Positions 52,923 through 61,468 of a DNA stretch of 64,000 nt are shown piece by piece. This DNA comes from Halostella limicola. GTDB taxonomy: Archaea > Halobacteriota > Halobacteria > Halobacteriales > Natronoarchaeaceae. Below the pieces are notes generated by a model. The model worked only from the letters and a program-made list of their open reading frames with translations. It did no database searches and was not told where the DNA came from. Position 1 is the first letter of the stretch. Each line of letters begins with the position of its first letter. The translations under genes and the position numbers were made by a program. Location: assembly GCF_003675875.1 (NCBI RefSeq), contig NZ_RCDI01000001.1, positions 434,001-498,000 on the forward strand, read 5' to 3'.

Positions 52923-52945
52923 GTTACTACAGTAACTGGTTTAGG
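52923..52945 (-). promoter_or_regulatory. Promoter with perfect palindrome, operator of the 52122 regulator
   Basis: GTTACT-AC-AGTAAC (52923-52936) is an exact inverted repeat. On the - strand it lies directly downstream of a TATA-like CCTAAACC (52938-52945), about 25-35 bp before the start at 52901. The half-site AGTTACTGT also occurs at the promoter of the paralogue. Confidence 0.65.
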
Positions 52946-53316
52946 CCTTTTCCATTGTCGGACAGGCTAACGTGTGGTGAATTATCTAGTTTAGTATCAG
53001 AGTCCAAACTAGCTCTTCTATTGCTTCTGTGATGACAGATAGCGTTTTTTCGCAGTAGCGGTGCCACCGTTGGCCCACCGAATTGTGTCTATCTTCAGCA
53101 GGGGCGGTCTCGCTGATATCACAACCACTCCTAACGAGTACCTTTGCGAGGTGGCCTGCTCTCGGTCGCCTCTACGGTGAGGGCATGACTGGCCCATCTG
53201 TGTACGGTAGCCCAGCGGCCTATTCAGGTGTTAGTGGCTGCTTTGATCGTGCCCGTCGATAGCTTGGTGTGTCCTACAGTGTATCGCTCGGTAGCTTCTG
53301 ACTGTAGCGCCGCTCG
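52946..53316. other. Intergenic region, no gene seen
   Basis: No open frame with protein-like character and no RNA gene is recognised in these ~370 bp. Base composition is mixed, with T-rich runs near 53041. It may be decayed sequence, but no parent could be recognised. Confidence 0.5.
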
Positions 53317-53586
53317 CTACTCCGAGGCGTCATCGGTCGGCGTCACTGACACCGTAATCCCGTCTGGCAGCGCTCCGTCTCCGTAGAGCGCGGCGTATCG
53401 ATGCAGGTTCCGCACTTCGATCACGCGTCCATCGATGCCGAGATCCTTGTCCGCGACGTCGACACGCTTGCCGTTCGGGTGTTGCACCGTCACCCGATAG
53501 TCCTCGAGGGAAGGTTCCTCGGTGAATTTCACGCGCAGGATCCTGGCAGGGCCCGCGTTGGTAGATGACGGCGTCGGTTCAGTCAT
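53317..53586 (-). CDS. Small haloarchaeal hypothetical protein (89 aa)
   Basis: A disordered N-terminus (TEPTPSSTNAGPA) precedes a small beta-rich domain: RILRVKFTEEPSLEDYRVTVQHPNGKRVDVADKD, then GRVIEVRNLHRYAALYGDG and a final VSVTPTDDASE. Acidic, no membrane segment. An AT-rich element (TTTATTATC at 53594-53602 on the + strand) lies just upstream. No family is recognised. It stands alone in a sparse region. Confidence 0.6.
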   Translation of the reverse strand: MTEPTPSSTNAGPARILRVKFTEEPSLEDYRVTVQHPNGKRVDVADKDLGIDGRVIEVRNLHRYAALYGDGALPDGITVSVTPTDDASE

Positions 53587-54008
53587 AAACGGTCTTTATT
53601 ATCTATGATTAGTAAACTATCCAATAAGTGTGCTGGTCATACAGGGCGTTATCGGCTCTCGGTCCCGTTTGACAGCACCGTTCTCCTCGCTTGGCGACCC
53701 ACCGCTATAGTGGCACTAACGGCCATCGTCGCCGCAGAAGTTACGGAACCTTGCGTGCTGCGACTTCGGAGAAGCGACTGTCGACGATTTCTCGTGGTTA
53801 CTCCTGCGTCGCTACTATGTTCCACAGTGACTATTGGCGGCGTCTCGCTGCGTACCGCGTTCGCGCCGTGACTCGTTTGACCACTCACTGAGGTAGGGCA
53901 TTGCCACATCTAGGTCAGTAATGTGGCGGCGCCCCCGTGCTCGCTGTCCAGCGTGACGGGAGTAGTCGTCGAATAACAATTAGGCCGTCCGGCAGACGTA
54001 CTGCTAAC
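53587..54008. other. Intergenic region, no gene seen
   Basis: Open frames on both strands in this 420 bp stretch are shadows of one another and have no protein-like features. The last ~60 bases contain AT-rich sequence (GAATAACAATTAGG, about 53971-53984) that may be the epimerase promoter, 25-38 bp before its ATG. Confidence 0.45.
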
Positions 54009-54932
54009 ATGGTCCCTCCCGTCCGCGGGCGGACGATACTCATCACTGGGGCGGCCGGATTCGTGGGCCGGCACCTCGTCGCAGCGCTCAGCGACGTCAA
54101 CACCGTCATCGCTCTGGACCACTTTCAGACATCAGATCCCGACACGCTGCCGGACGACGTGATCGTCCTGGAGGGTGATATCCGCGACGTGTCGACTCTG
54201 GCTGCCGTGGCTGACGACGTCGACCTCATCTTCCACCAGGCGGTGATAGGTGGCGCCGCCGCCCGCGAGCGGCCGGCGGTCGCCAACGAAGTGAACGTCA
54301 CGGCGACACTGGAGCTGCTCGAACTGGCCCGGCGACAGGATGCCCGTATCGTCCTGCCGTCCAGTTCTGCGGTATACGGCGACGCCGAGACACTGCCCAT
54401 TCCCGAGACTGCGCCGACGCGCCCGCTCACCCCCTACGGCACCCAGAAGCTAGCGGTCGACCACTACGGCCGGCAGTGGCACGAGCTCCACGGCGTCGAG
54501 ACCGTCGTCCTCCGGTACTTCAACGTGTACGGGAAGACGGTCGGCGGTGACGCGATCCGGGGCGCAGTCGGCGCCTTCCTCGACCAGGCACGCGACGGCC
54601 GGATCACCGTCGAGAGCGACGGGAGCCAAGTGCGGGACTTCGTCCACGTCTCGGACGTCGTGCGGGCGAACCTCCTTGCCGCGACGACCGACCACACGGG
54701 GCAGGCGTTTAACGTCGGCACCGGGTCGGGGACCACCATCAAAAACCTCGCGCGGACCGTTCGGGATCAGACGAACCCTGCCGCGACGATCGAGTATGCC
54801 GAACCGCGCCGCGGACACGTGCAGCGGAGTCAGGCGGACCTCTCTCGGGCTCGCACCGTGCTCGGATACGAGCCGACGGTGGAACTGGACACATGGCTCC
54901 GACGGCGGGTGGCGACGACGTCGGGGCGCTAA
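54009..54932 (+). CDS. NAD-dependent nucleotide-sugar epimerase/dehydratase (307 aa)
   Basis: An extended short-chain dehydrogenase. The Rossmann GxxGxxG is ILITGAAGFVGRHLV. DGDIRD-like LEGDIRDVSTL, FHQAVIGG, LPSSSAVYGDAE (catalytic Ser), and Y-x3-K in LTPYGTQKLAVDHYG are all present, then VLRYFNVYGKTVGG and FNVGTGSGTTI. UDP-glucose 4-epimerase-type or dehydratase activity on a nucleotide sugar is likely; the substrate is not identifiable. It is isolated from other glycosylation genes in the window, though the surface-protein cluster lies nearby. Confidence 0.92.
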   Translation: MVPPVRGRTILITGAAGFVGRHLVAALSDVNTVIALDHFQTSDPDTLPDDVIVLEGDIRDVSTLAAVADDVDLIFHQAVIGGAAARERPAVANEVNVTATLELLELARRQDARIVLPSSSAVYGDAETLPIPETAPTRPLTPYGTQKLAVDHYGRQWHELHGVETVVLRYFNVYGKTVGGDAIRGAVGAFLDQARDGRITVESDGSQVRDFVHVSDVVRANLLAATTDHTGQAFNVGTGSGTTIKNLARTVRDQTNPAATIEYAEPRRGHVQRSQADLSRARTVLGYEPTVELDTWLRRRVATTSGR

Positions 54933-55134
54933 GCGAAGAAATCTCGCCCGCCTAGAGTGATTATGACTTCACTTCCAAGTCGAATACTCAAACGGCGAAG
55001 GGACCGACGAGCAACCGAGTCCGTCGACGATGAACACCCTTCTCGTACGTTCGAACGTCGATTCACAAGTGATCTGTCACCTTGTCGCGGATAAGCTGGG
55101 GGGAGGTGTCGTCGACGATGTCCCTTCAGTGGTA

Positions 55135-55641
55135 TCAATGCACTGCTCGTTTCGGTACGAACGGAGTTCCGTCCTCCCACGAGACCGAATCGAGGATATC
55201 CACCAACTGATCGGTTCGCTGGTCGAAGACGTTCAGTGGGTGTGTATCGAGGAAGTTCGCTTCATCCCGTTGGACAGTCTCCCCCTGATAGTCGACCTGG
55301 AAGTGACACTCGCCGAGGTCAGGATGGGTCTGGTCTTGATGCCAACCGACCATTAGCTCTCGCTCGGCCTCGACCCACTGGATCGTGTAGTAATCGTACT
55401 CTCGATTCGACGGAAAGTCGAATGACACCTGAAGCTCAGCTACGTCTATCGGATAGGGCCCGTCGAGGAACGCTGATACGTTGACCGTAGCGTGGACGCC
55501 GATCTTGTTGCCTGACGACATTTCGTACCAGACTTGCTCGATCGGAGCGTTTTCGGCGTCGACTTGCGTCTGAAGACGCTTGTGGAGACGCCTGAACAGC
55601 GTTCGCCTATCGAGATTCGCCCGGTTTGCGAGAAAGATCAT
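55135..55641 (-). CDS. TumE-like probable toxin partner (168 aa)
   Basis: A basic helical N-terminus (NRANLDRRTLFRRLHKRLQ) leads to a beta-rich domain: FLDGPYPIDVAELQVSFDFPSNREYDYYTIQWVEAERELMVGWHQDQTHPDLG, then CHFQVDYQGE and FLDTHPLNVFDQRTDQLVDILDSV. The WVE...GWHQDxTHPxLG...HPL pattern is that of haloarchaeal TumE-family or related toxin-like proteins, which I recognise from pattern only. It starts 8 bp after the upstream HTH gene. Confidence 0.62.
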   Translation of the reverse strand: MIFLANRANLDRRTLFRRLHKRLQTQVDAENAPIEQVWYEMSSGNKIGVHATVNVSAFLDGPYPIDVAELQVSFDFPSNREYDYYTIQWVEAERELMVGWHQDQTHPDLGECHFQVDYQGETVQRDEANFLDTHPLNVFDQRTDQLVDILDSVSWEDGTPFVPKRAVH

Positions 55642-55649
55642 CGACGGAC

Positions 55650-56207
55650 TTACTCCGAGAGCGGAACCGTCGAATCGGTCGAACCGTTTCGTCCCGGGTG
55701 GAGGGACCGAGCATCGTCATACAGTTCGAGTGCATGTCGAAGCAGACGTTTGTTATCCTCGTACCGTTCCCACTGTCGAAGGACTGCGTTGCGGTCGCGA
55801 ACGTCTTCACCGGACAGTCCCTCGTCCGCGAGCGTCGCCTCGAGATCGCCTCGCGACTCGATGTCGAACTCAGCTTTCCACTCGTCGATCTCGCCCTGAA
55901 TATCCGCGATCTGCTCGCGGAGTTCGTCCCGAGTGTGTTCGTTGATCAGTTCTGCGATCTCGTTGAAATACCGACGCTGGTAGTTCGGTGCGTACTTCGT
56001 GTTTCCGTCGTCTCCTTCGATCGCCTGTATTTGGCCGAACTCTACCAGCATCTCCAGTTCGTCCTTTGCAGTTTGCCACGACGAGATTCCGGCTTCCTCT
56101 CTAATCCATTCGACGGAGCGTGCTTGCGTAAGCGTGGTCGCTATCTCTCTCACACATTCGCGGGCAGATAACCCTTCAGTCCACGATTCGATGCCACGTT
56201 CGGTCAT
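55650..56207 (-). CDS. DUF7342-type HTH/coiled-coil protein, probable antitoxin-like regulator (185 aa)
   Basis: The N-terminal ~75 residues form a winged-HTH-like domain (ARECVREIATTLTQARSVEWIREEAGISSWQTAKDELEMLVEFGQIQAIE, overlapping parts). A long coiled coil follows (INEHTRDELREQIADIQGEIDEWKAEFD, about residues 95-125). A TATA box (ATATAAT, 56232-56238) is 28 bp before the ATG at 56207, so this start is preferred over the one at 56222. The partner gene follows after 8 bp. A 14 bp palindrome lies upstream. Confidence 0.72.
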   Translation of the reverse strand: MTERGIESWTEGLSARECVREIATTLTQARSVEWIREEAGISSWQTAKDELEMLVEFGQIQAIEGDDGNTKYAPNYQRRYFNEIAELINEHTRDELREQIADIQGEIDEWKAEFDIESRGDLEATLADEGLSGEDVRDRNAVLRQWERYEDNKRLLRHALELYDDARSLHPGRNGSTDSTVPLSE

Positions 56208-56231
56208 ACGTTCCCTAAGCATCGCGCTCTA

Positions 56232-56262
56232 TTATATCCTTTGAAGGTTCGCATATATGCGA
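56232..56262 (-). promoter_or_regulatory. Promoter and 14 bp palindrome of the DUF7342/TumE-like pair
   Basis: ATATAAT on the - strand (56232-56238) is the TATA box. TCGCATATATGCGA (56249-56262) is an exact palindrome ending about 10 bp upstream of it. A symmetrical site at this place fits autoregulation by the HTH partner. Confidence 0.62.
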
Positions 56263-56674
56263 GACACGATCCTTCTCACTCGTCGATCACCTCCGCCTAC
56301 GCCCCGTAGGACTCGAGGACGGCGACCGCCATTCAGGCGTCCCCGCGAACTCGCGATCTTCTTCGTGTCCGGCGAGGCCATGCGTTTCGAGGCCATCACC
56401 ACCCATCGACACCTTCAGGTCGTCATCTTCGAATACATCGTAGCACTGTCGGACGACCATCACAGAGAGGGTCCCCTCGTCGACGTCCCAGTGCAACTTG
56501 TCGCCAGCCTCGACGCAATTCGCGACCCAGTCGTAACCCTCGTGGCGAGGTCGTACTGCCTCGTAAGACACCCGTGTCGTTCGCCGCCAGAAATCGCTCT
56601 CGCGCCCGCACAGACTACTCCTGCAGTAGCTGTGACCGGGAGTTTCTCAATCCCAGAGCGAGAATCCATCCGCT
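56263..56674. other. Intergenic region, possibly with a decayed gene fragment
   Basis: No intact gene is supported. On the - strand a frame from 56287 contains a plausible protein-like stretch (GYDWVANCVEAGDKLHWDVDEGTLSVMVVRQCYDVFEDDDLKV), which may be the 3' part of a decayed HTH or regulatory gene. On the + strand a C-S-S-C motif appears near 56632. Neither can be assigned. Confidence 0.35.
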
Positions 56675-57892
56675 ATGGGCATCCCCGTCCACCGTGATCC
56701 GTCGTGGCTCAGGTCCGAGATCGAGGACGTCCTCTCCTTTTACTACCCGACGTGCGTCGACGAGGCCGACGGGGGGTTCATCGCGCAGCTCGACGAGGAG
56801 ACCGGGGAGATCTACGATAGCGAGTCGAAGCATCTCGTCGCGACGAGCCGCTATACGGCGAACTTCTGCCGGGGGTACCGACACGACGGACCGGACTGGT
56901 GTCTGTCGATGGCGGAACGCGGCGTCGAGTTCCTGCACGAGACACACCGCGACCCTGCCGTCGGCGGCTACGACTGGCTCCTCGAAGGCACGAACCCGGC
57001 TGATCGGCGGCGGGTCTGTTACGGTCACGCCTTCGTCCTCCTCGCCTACGCTGAGGCGACTGAGCTGGGGATCGACGGCGCACGGGAGCACCTCGAAGGG
57101 GCGTACGACCTACTCGTAGACCGGTTCTGGGAGCCAGAGCACTCCCTCTGCAAAAGCCAGTACACGGCGGACTGGGGCAAGGCGGACGACTACCGGGGGC
57201 AAAACGCGAACATGCACACCTGCGAGGCGATGCTCGCTGCGTACGAGGCGACCACCGAGCAGCGGTATCTCGACCGAGCCCGCGAAATCGCTCACGCGTT
57301 GACCGTCGAGCTCGCCAAGGAAACCGACGGCCTGCTCTGGGAGCACTACACCGCCGACTGGGACCACGACATGAGCTACAACCGCGACGATCCGCGCCAC
57401 CAGTTCCGGCCGTGGGGGTACCAGCTGGGCCATCACGTCGAGTGGGCCAAACTACTGGCCGTTCTCGACCGGTACGCCGACACCGAGTGGGCGCTTTCCC
57501 GTGCCCGAGCGCTGTTCGACGCGGCCGTTACGCACGGCTGGGATACCGAGTATGGCGGCTTCTACTACACGGTCGACCCGGACGGGTCACCGATCGTCGA
57601 CGACAAGTACGGTTGGCCGGTTGCCGAGGGGATCGGCGCTGCGGCCGCCCTCTACGAGCGGACCGGCGACGAGACGTACACGGACTGGTACGACCGCTTC
57701 TGGGAGTACGCGGAGGCGGCGCTCGTCGCCCCGAATCGAAACTGGTACCAGAAATGTACGCGGGACAACGATCCCTACGAGACGGAGCCGAGGCCGGCAG
57801 TCGAACCCGGGTACCACCCCATCGGCGCGTGCGTCGAGGCGATCCGGTCGTTCGAACGCGTCTCGGTTCGGGACGACGGCGATCGGGTGTGA
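56675..57892 (+). CDS. AGE-family sugar isomerase/epimerase (405 aa)
   Basis: An (alpha/alpha)6 barrel of the N-acyl-glucosamine 2-epimerase / mannose- and sulfoquinovose-isomerase group. Family patterns: SRYTANFCRGYR near the start, GGYDWLL, CYGHAFVLLAYAEA (catalytic region His), NANMHTCEAMLAAYEAT (conserved NxxMHxxEA), RPWGYQLGHHVEWAKLL (catalytic His pair), and KYGWPVAEGIGAAA. It probably isomerises a hexose or hexose derivative. It lies head-on to the debranching enzyme gene and near an ABC sugar importer, so a common sugar is likely; the substrate is not determined. Confidence 0.92.
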   Translation: MGIPVHRDPSWLRSEIEDVLSFYYPTCVDEADGGFIAQLDEETGEIYDSESKHLVATSRYTANFCRGYRHDGPDWCLSMAERGVEFLHETHRDPAVGGYDWLLEGTNPADRRRVCYGHAFVLLAYAEATELGIDGAREHLEGAYDLLVDRFWEPEHSLCKSQYTADWGKADDYRGQNANMHTCEAMLAAYEATTEQRYLDRAREIAHALTVELAKETDGLLWEHYTADWDHDMSYNRDDPRHQFRPWGYQLGHHVEWAKLLAVLDRYADTEWALSRARALFDAAVTHGWDTEYGGFYYTVDPDGSPIVDDKYGWPVAEGIGAAAALYERTGDETYTDWYDRFWEYAEAALVAPNRNWYQKCTRDNDPYETEPRPAVEPGYHPIGACVEAIRSFERVSVRDDGDRV

Positions 57893-58009
57893 GCAGCCTC
57901 GTGGTGTCCTCTGTTCGTGGCGGGGAGCGGTAGTTTCAGCAGCGCCCGAAGCAGCGTTTCCGCTCACACGGAGCGGACGAGATGAACGCGCCGCGACGCC
58001 GGGCCACGG

Positions 58010-59986
58010 CTACCACTGCTCTCGGATCGCATCGACTGCCCCGTCGGCGAACAGTTCCGGCCACCGTCGGACCCGTACACCGTCTTCGGTCGGCACGGGC
58101 CTGAAGGCCGCTTGCAGGAACGCGAACGGAGCGCCAGCAGCCCACGCCTGCGGCGTACACGCGGCGGGATACTCGATCGGATCGCGAGTGGCATCGAAGC
58201 CACAGTAGAGTTCGGGCAGGCGGTCGTGTTCGAAGTACGTGGCTGCATCGAGGATATCGCCGGCCAAGGTTTCCGCGGCCTCCGCGTAGCCGTACTTGGA
58301 GAGCCCGAGTGCGACTAGCGACGTGTCGTGGGGCCAGACCCCGCCGGCGTGATAGGAGATCGGGGAGTACCCGGCGTCGTCGGGACTCATCGTACGGAGC
58401 CCCCATCCGGACGAGAGCGGGCCGTCGACGAGCGTCTCGGTGACGTCGTCAGCACGCGATTCGGGGATCGTCTCCGTCCAGAGGCAGTGCCCCACGTTCG
58501 ACGTAACCGCGTCGACGATACTGCCGTCACCGACCTTGGCGAGGCCGTAGAACGCGCGGTCGGGAAGCCAGAACTCCTCGTTGAAGGCCGCTTTGATCTC
58601 GCGGCCCCGCTCGGCGTACGTCGCGGGGGCAGTGTGTGGTTCACTCCCCGTCTCGAGCCGATCGAGAAGCGTTGCCCCGCGCTCGAGCGCCCGGGCAGCG
58701 TAGCCCTGCACCTCTGCGACGGCGATCCGACCCTCGGCGATACGGCCGTCGGCGTATCGGATGCTGTCTGCGGTGTCTTTCCAGGCCTTGTGATCGAGGA
58801 CGCCGCTGCCATTGGCGTAGTATATGAACGGGTCGTCGCCGGTATCGCTGCTCGCCTGGTAGATCCACTCGAGGGCGTCGGCTAACGCGTCTGCGAGTTC
58901 CGTTGCCAGCGCGTCGTCGCCGCGCCATCGGGTGAGTTGATCGAGAAGCGTGACCCACAGCGGCGTGGCGTCGACGGTTCCGTAGTAGGGGGTGTGCGGG
59001 ATCTGGTTTCTGGTTGCGAGCTCGCCGTGGCGTCGTTCGTGAAACACCTTCCCCGGTCCTTCCTCCCGTTCGGGGACATCGTCTCGGCCGCGGTGAGCGG
59101 CGAAGTATCGAAGCGTCCCTTCGGCGAGTCTCGGAGCGACAGCGAGCGTCTGGTGGGCGGTGAGGAGAGCGTCACGTCCGAAGGGCGTCGCGAACCACGG
59201 CGTCCCGGCGAGGGGGACAGGTCCGTATTCGGTCTCCGTCGTTAGGGCGGTCAAGTCCGCCGCGGCGCGTTCGAACACGGCGTCGTAGTCCGTCGCACCC
59301 GTCTCTGGCGTCGGAAGGGAGACGGCTGGTGGGCGTTCAGGTGGCGACTCGAGACCGATCGTCGCGCCGTTGATGGTGACCGCTAGCGGGAGGTCAAACC
59401 GCCCCTGCGGACCAACATCGACGGTGAACACGGCCTCGGTCGGAGATAGTTCGGTCGGCGTGCTGCCGAAGCGTACCGACGAGCACACGTCAACCGGACG
59501 CCCGTCCGCGGCCTCATAGCTGTACGACATCGTAACCGCGTCGTCACCCACCTCCGTAGTGATCGTACGGTCGATACCGCTTCGAAGGCCGCGGACCTCG
59601 AACAGGTCGGCGAAGTCAGCGTCGAACCGAACGTGCAGATCGACCGTCTGCTGCGTCGCCGTGTGATTGTGAACGGAGACCGTCTCGACGTACCCCGCGT
59701 CCTCGTGAACGGACTGGTGGCGGGAGACGACCAGTTCGGTGTGTTTCGCGACCTTCTGCTCCTGGATCTCGTTGACCGCGGAACCGACGGTCGACAGCGT
59801 GATCGTCCTCGCGTTCGAGGCGTTCAGCGTTTCACCGACGGGTGTCAGCTCCGCGCCGCCGACGTCGACGTCGAGCGTCGAGAGGTAGCGCGTATCGCGG
59901 TGAAAGAGCCCTCCCTCGCTCCCGAGCTCGTCAGGCCCGGCCGTCACGAAGAGCGTGTACCCATCGATAAGCGTCTCTAGCGGCAT
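58010..59986 (-). CDS. Glycogen-debranching-type amylo-alpha-1,6-glucosidase (658 aa)
   Basis: The N-terminal ~220 residues match the GDE N-terminal domain (TLIDGYTLFVTAGPDELGSEGGLFHRDTRYLSTLDV in overlap). The C-terminal ~430 residues are an (alpha/alpha)6 glucosidase domain: TPWFATPFGRDALLTAHQTLAV, RNQIPHTPYYGTVDATPLWVTLL, DHKAWKDTADSIRYADGR, and SSGWGLRTMSPDDAGYSPISYHAGGVWPHD. It breaks alpha-glucosidic bonds of oligosaccharides in the cytoplasm. No signal peptide. It is divergent from the sugar ABC operon, sharing a 162 bp control region. Confidence 0.9.
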   Translation of the reverse strand: MPLETLIDGYTLFVTAGPDELGSEGGLFHRDTRYLSTLDVDVGGAELTPVGETLNASNARTITLSTVGSAVNEIQEQKVAKHTELVVSRHQSVHEDAGYVETVSVHNHTATQQTVDLHVRFDADFADLFEVRGLRSGIDRTITTEVGDDAVTMSYSYEAADGRPVDVCSSVRFGSTPTELSPTEAVFTVDVGPQGRFDLPLAVTINGATIGLESPPERPPAVSLPTPETGATDYDAVFERAAADLTALTTETEYGPVPLAGTPWFATPFGRDALLTAHQTLAVAPRLAEGTLRYFAAHRGRDDVPEREEGPGKVFHERRHGELATRNQIPHTPYYGTVDATPLWVTLLDQLTRWRGDDALATELADALADALEWIYQASSDTGDDPFIYYANGSGVLDHKAWKDTADSIRYADGRIAEGRIAVAEVQGYAARALERGATLLDRLETGSEPHTAPATYAERGREIKAAFNEEFWLPDRAFYGLAKVGDGSIVDAVTSNVGHCLWTETIPESRADDVTETLVDGPLSSGWGLRTMSPDDAGYSPISYHAGGVWPHDTSLVALGLSKYGYAEAAETLAGDILDAATYFEHDRLPELYCGFDATRDPIEYPAACTPQAWAAGAPFAFLQAAFRPVPTEDGVRVRRWPELFADGAVDAIREQW

Positions 59987-60084
59987 ATTACCGCGCCTCG
60001 CACCGTCTCAACAGCTGGTGCCCGGCCGTTGCATCGATGTGCATACGACTCGACTTTGACGGCCAGAACTTAAGCTCTTGGGGT

Positions 60085-60109
60085 TAACAACAACTCTGAG
60101 TAGTTGTTA
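60085..60109. promoter_or_regulatory. 25 bp near-perfect palindrome, probable operator of the sugar operon
   Basis: TAACAACAACTC-T-GAGTAGTTGTTA is a 12-1-12 inverted repeat with one mismatch. It lies 40 bp before the ATG of the binding-protein gene and between the divergent GDE gene and the ABC operon. A weak TATA-like element (CTTAAG, 60069-60074) lies about 15 bp upstream. The position fits repression of the ABC operon. Confidence 0.65.
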
Positions 60110-60148
60110 CCCGTCACCTTTATCACGATCGATCTTGTGCCTCCTAGC

Positions 60149-61468
60149 ATGGTAACCCGTGATCAGGTGACGCGACGCAACGTGCTCAGGGCCGGTGCGG
60201 GAGCGGCCGCCGCCGGTCTCGCCGGTTGCACCGGGTACTTCACTGGAAGCGGCGGCGGTTCAACGAACGCGATCGACTACTGGAACATCCACAACGGGGA
60301 CCCGTTCCGTGACCCGATCAACGGTATCGTCAGCAACTACGAGGAGGAGAGCGGAAACACGGTGGAGACGCGCTACGTCGACAACGACTCCATCTCCGAG
60401 CAGATCTCGAGCGCAGTCGCCTCCGATACCCTCCCGAGCGTGGGGCTACTGGCAATCCAGACGATCCAGCGGTTGGGCGCCGACGGCTCGCTGTCACCGG
60501 AGAGCGCGACGCAGGTGATCGAGGAGATCGGCGAGGACGACTTCCGAGAGGGTCCGCTCCAGTTCATGAGCGCGGGCGACGACGGGTACTACGGGGTCCC
60601 GGCCGACGCTTGGGTGCAGGGGCTCTGGTATCGGAAAAGCGCCTTCGAGGAGCGGGGCCTCGAGCCGCCCGTGACGTGGGAGGCGATCCTCGAAGCGGCG
60701 GAGACGTTCCACGACCCGGACAACGACACGTACGGGATCGGCTTCGGGACGAAGGTGACCGCGTACGCTCGGCAGTGCTTCACGCCCTTCGCCCGGTCGA
60801 ACGGCGCACGGGTCCTCGACGCGGACGCCAACGTCGTCTTCGACTCTGACGAGATGATCGAGGCGCTCTCGTACGTTCAGGAGCTGGGCCAGTACGTCCC
60901 GGGCGCGGTGTCGTTCGAGGACACGCGCAACCTGTACGGGAACGAGCAGGAGCACATGTTCCTGTACTCCTCGTATCTCCTTCCGGATCTGCTGTCGGAC
61001 AAAGGCCCGGAGATGGTCGAGGACACCGGTCTCGCACCGGCCACCGAAAAGGAACGGCGTAGCACCTACGGGCAGGTGCTCGGCCACGCCATCTTCGCGA
61101 ACTCGGACGACGAACAGGAGATATCGCGCGACTTCGTGAACTACGTCATGAACGGCGACTCGTACGTCCAGTGGTGTCACACGAACCCGGGCGGAACGAT
61201 GCCCGTCCTGAAGTCGACGTCCGAGAGCGAGGCCTACCGGGACAACGAGATCCTCTCGGCCTGGAGCGACACCATCGACCAGATCTCGTCGGCGCTCGGC
61301 AACATGGACCGCTTCGATTTCGTCGACGGCAAGCTCCTTCCCGAGTTCGGTCAAGTGACGAGCAACTCGCTCGTCGCGGAAGCGGTCAACCGCGTCATGA
61401 TCAAGGAACACGACCCGGAGACGGTGGCCAACGAACAGGCCGAGAAAATGCGTAATGCACTCTCATAA
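60149..61468 (+). CDS. Sugar ABC transporter substrate-binding lipoprotein (439 aa)
   Basis: A Tat-type lipoprotein signal is visible: TRRNVLRAGAG (twin Arg), then AAAGLAGC with lipobox LAGC, followed by a Ser/Gly-rich linker. The mature part is a family 1 (MalE/UgpB) solute-binding protein: AIDYWNIHNGDPFRDPI, GYYGVPADAWVQGLWYRKSAFEERGL, and PVTWEAILEAAETFHDPDNDTYG. It captures a sugar outside the cell. ATG 60149 gives the signal directly; the frame extends 15 codons upstream. The stop overlaps the permease start (TAATG). Confidence 0.94.
   Translation: MVTRDQVTRRNVLRAGAGAAAAGLAGCTGYFTGSGGGSTNAIDYWNIHNGDPFRDPINGIVSNYEEESGNTVETRYVDNDSISEQISSAVASDTLPSVGLLAIQTIQRLGADGSLSPESATQVIEEIGEDDFREGPLQFMSAGDDGYYGVPADAWVQGLWYRKSAFEERGLEPPVTWEAILEAAETFHDPDNDTYGIGFGTKVTAYARQCFTPFARSNGARVLDADANVVFDSDEMIEALSYVQELGQYVPGAVSFEDTRNLYGNEQEHMFLYSSYLLPDLLSDKGPEMVEDTGLAPATEKERRSTYGQVLGHAIFANSDDEQEISRDFVNYVMNGDSYVQWCHTNPGGTMPVLKSTSESEAYRDNEILSAWSDTIDQISSALGNMDRFDFVDGKLLPEFGQVTSNSLVAEAVNRVMIKEHDPETVANEQAEKMRNALS

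Noticed and set aside
53605-53909. Overlapping 88- and 86-residue frames between 53.6 and 53.9 kb
   Set aside because: Each is the shadow of the other, with no protein-like pattern, no promoter and no recognisable family.
56574-56670. Possible + strand zinc-finger peptide (YSCSSCDREF)
   Set aside because: Only one cysteine pair, no matching second pair, no promoter, and the frame runs into the AGE gene in another frame.
60104-60148. Earlier start for the sugar-binding protein at 60104
   Set aside because: It would begin inside the operator palindrome and would put 15 residues before a normal Tat lipoprotein signal.
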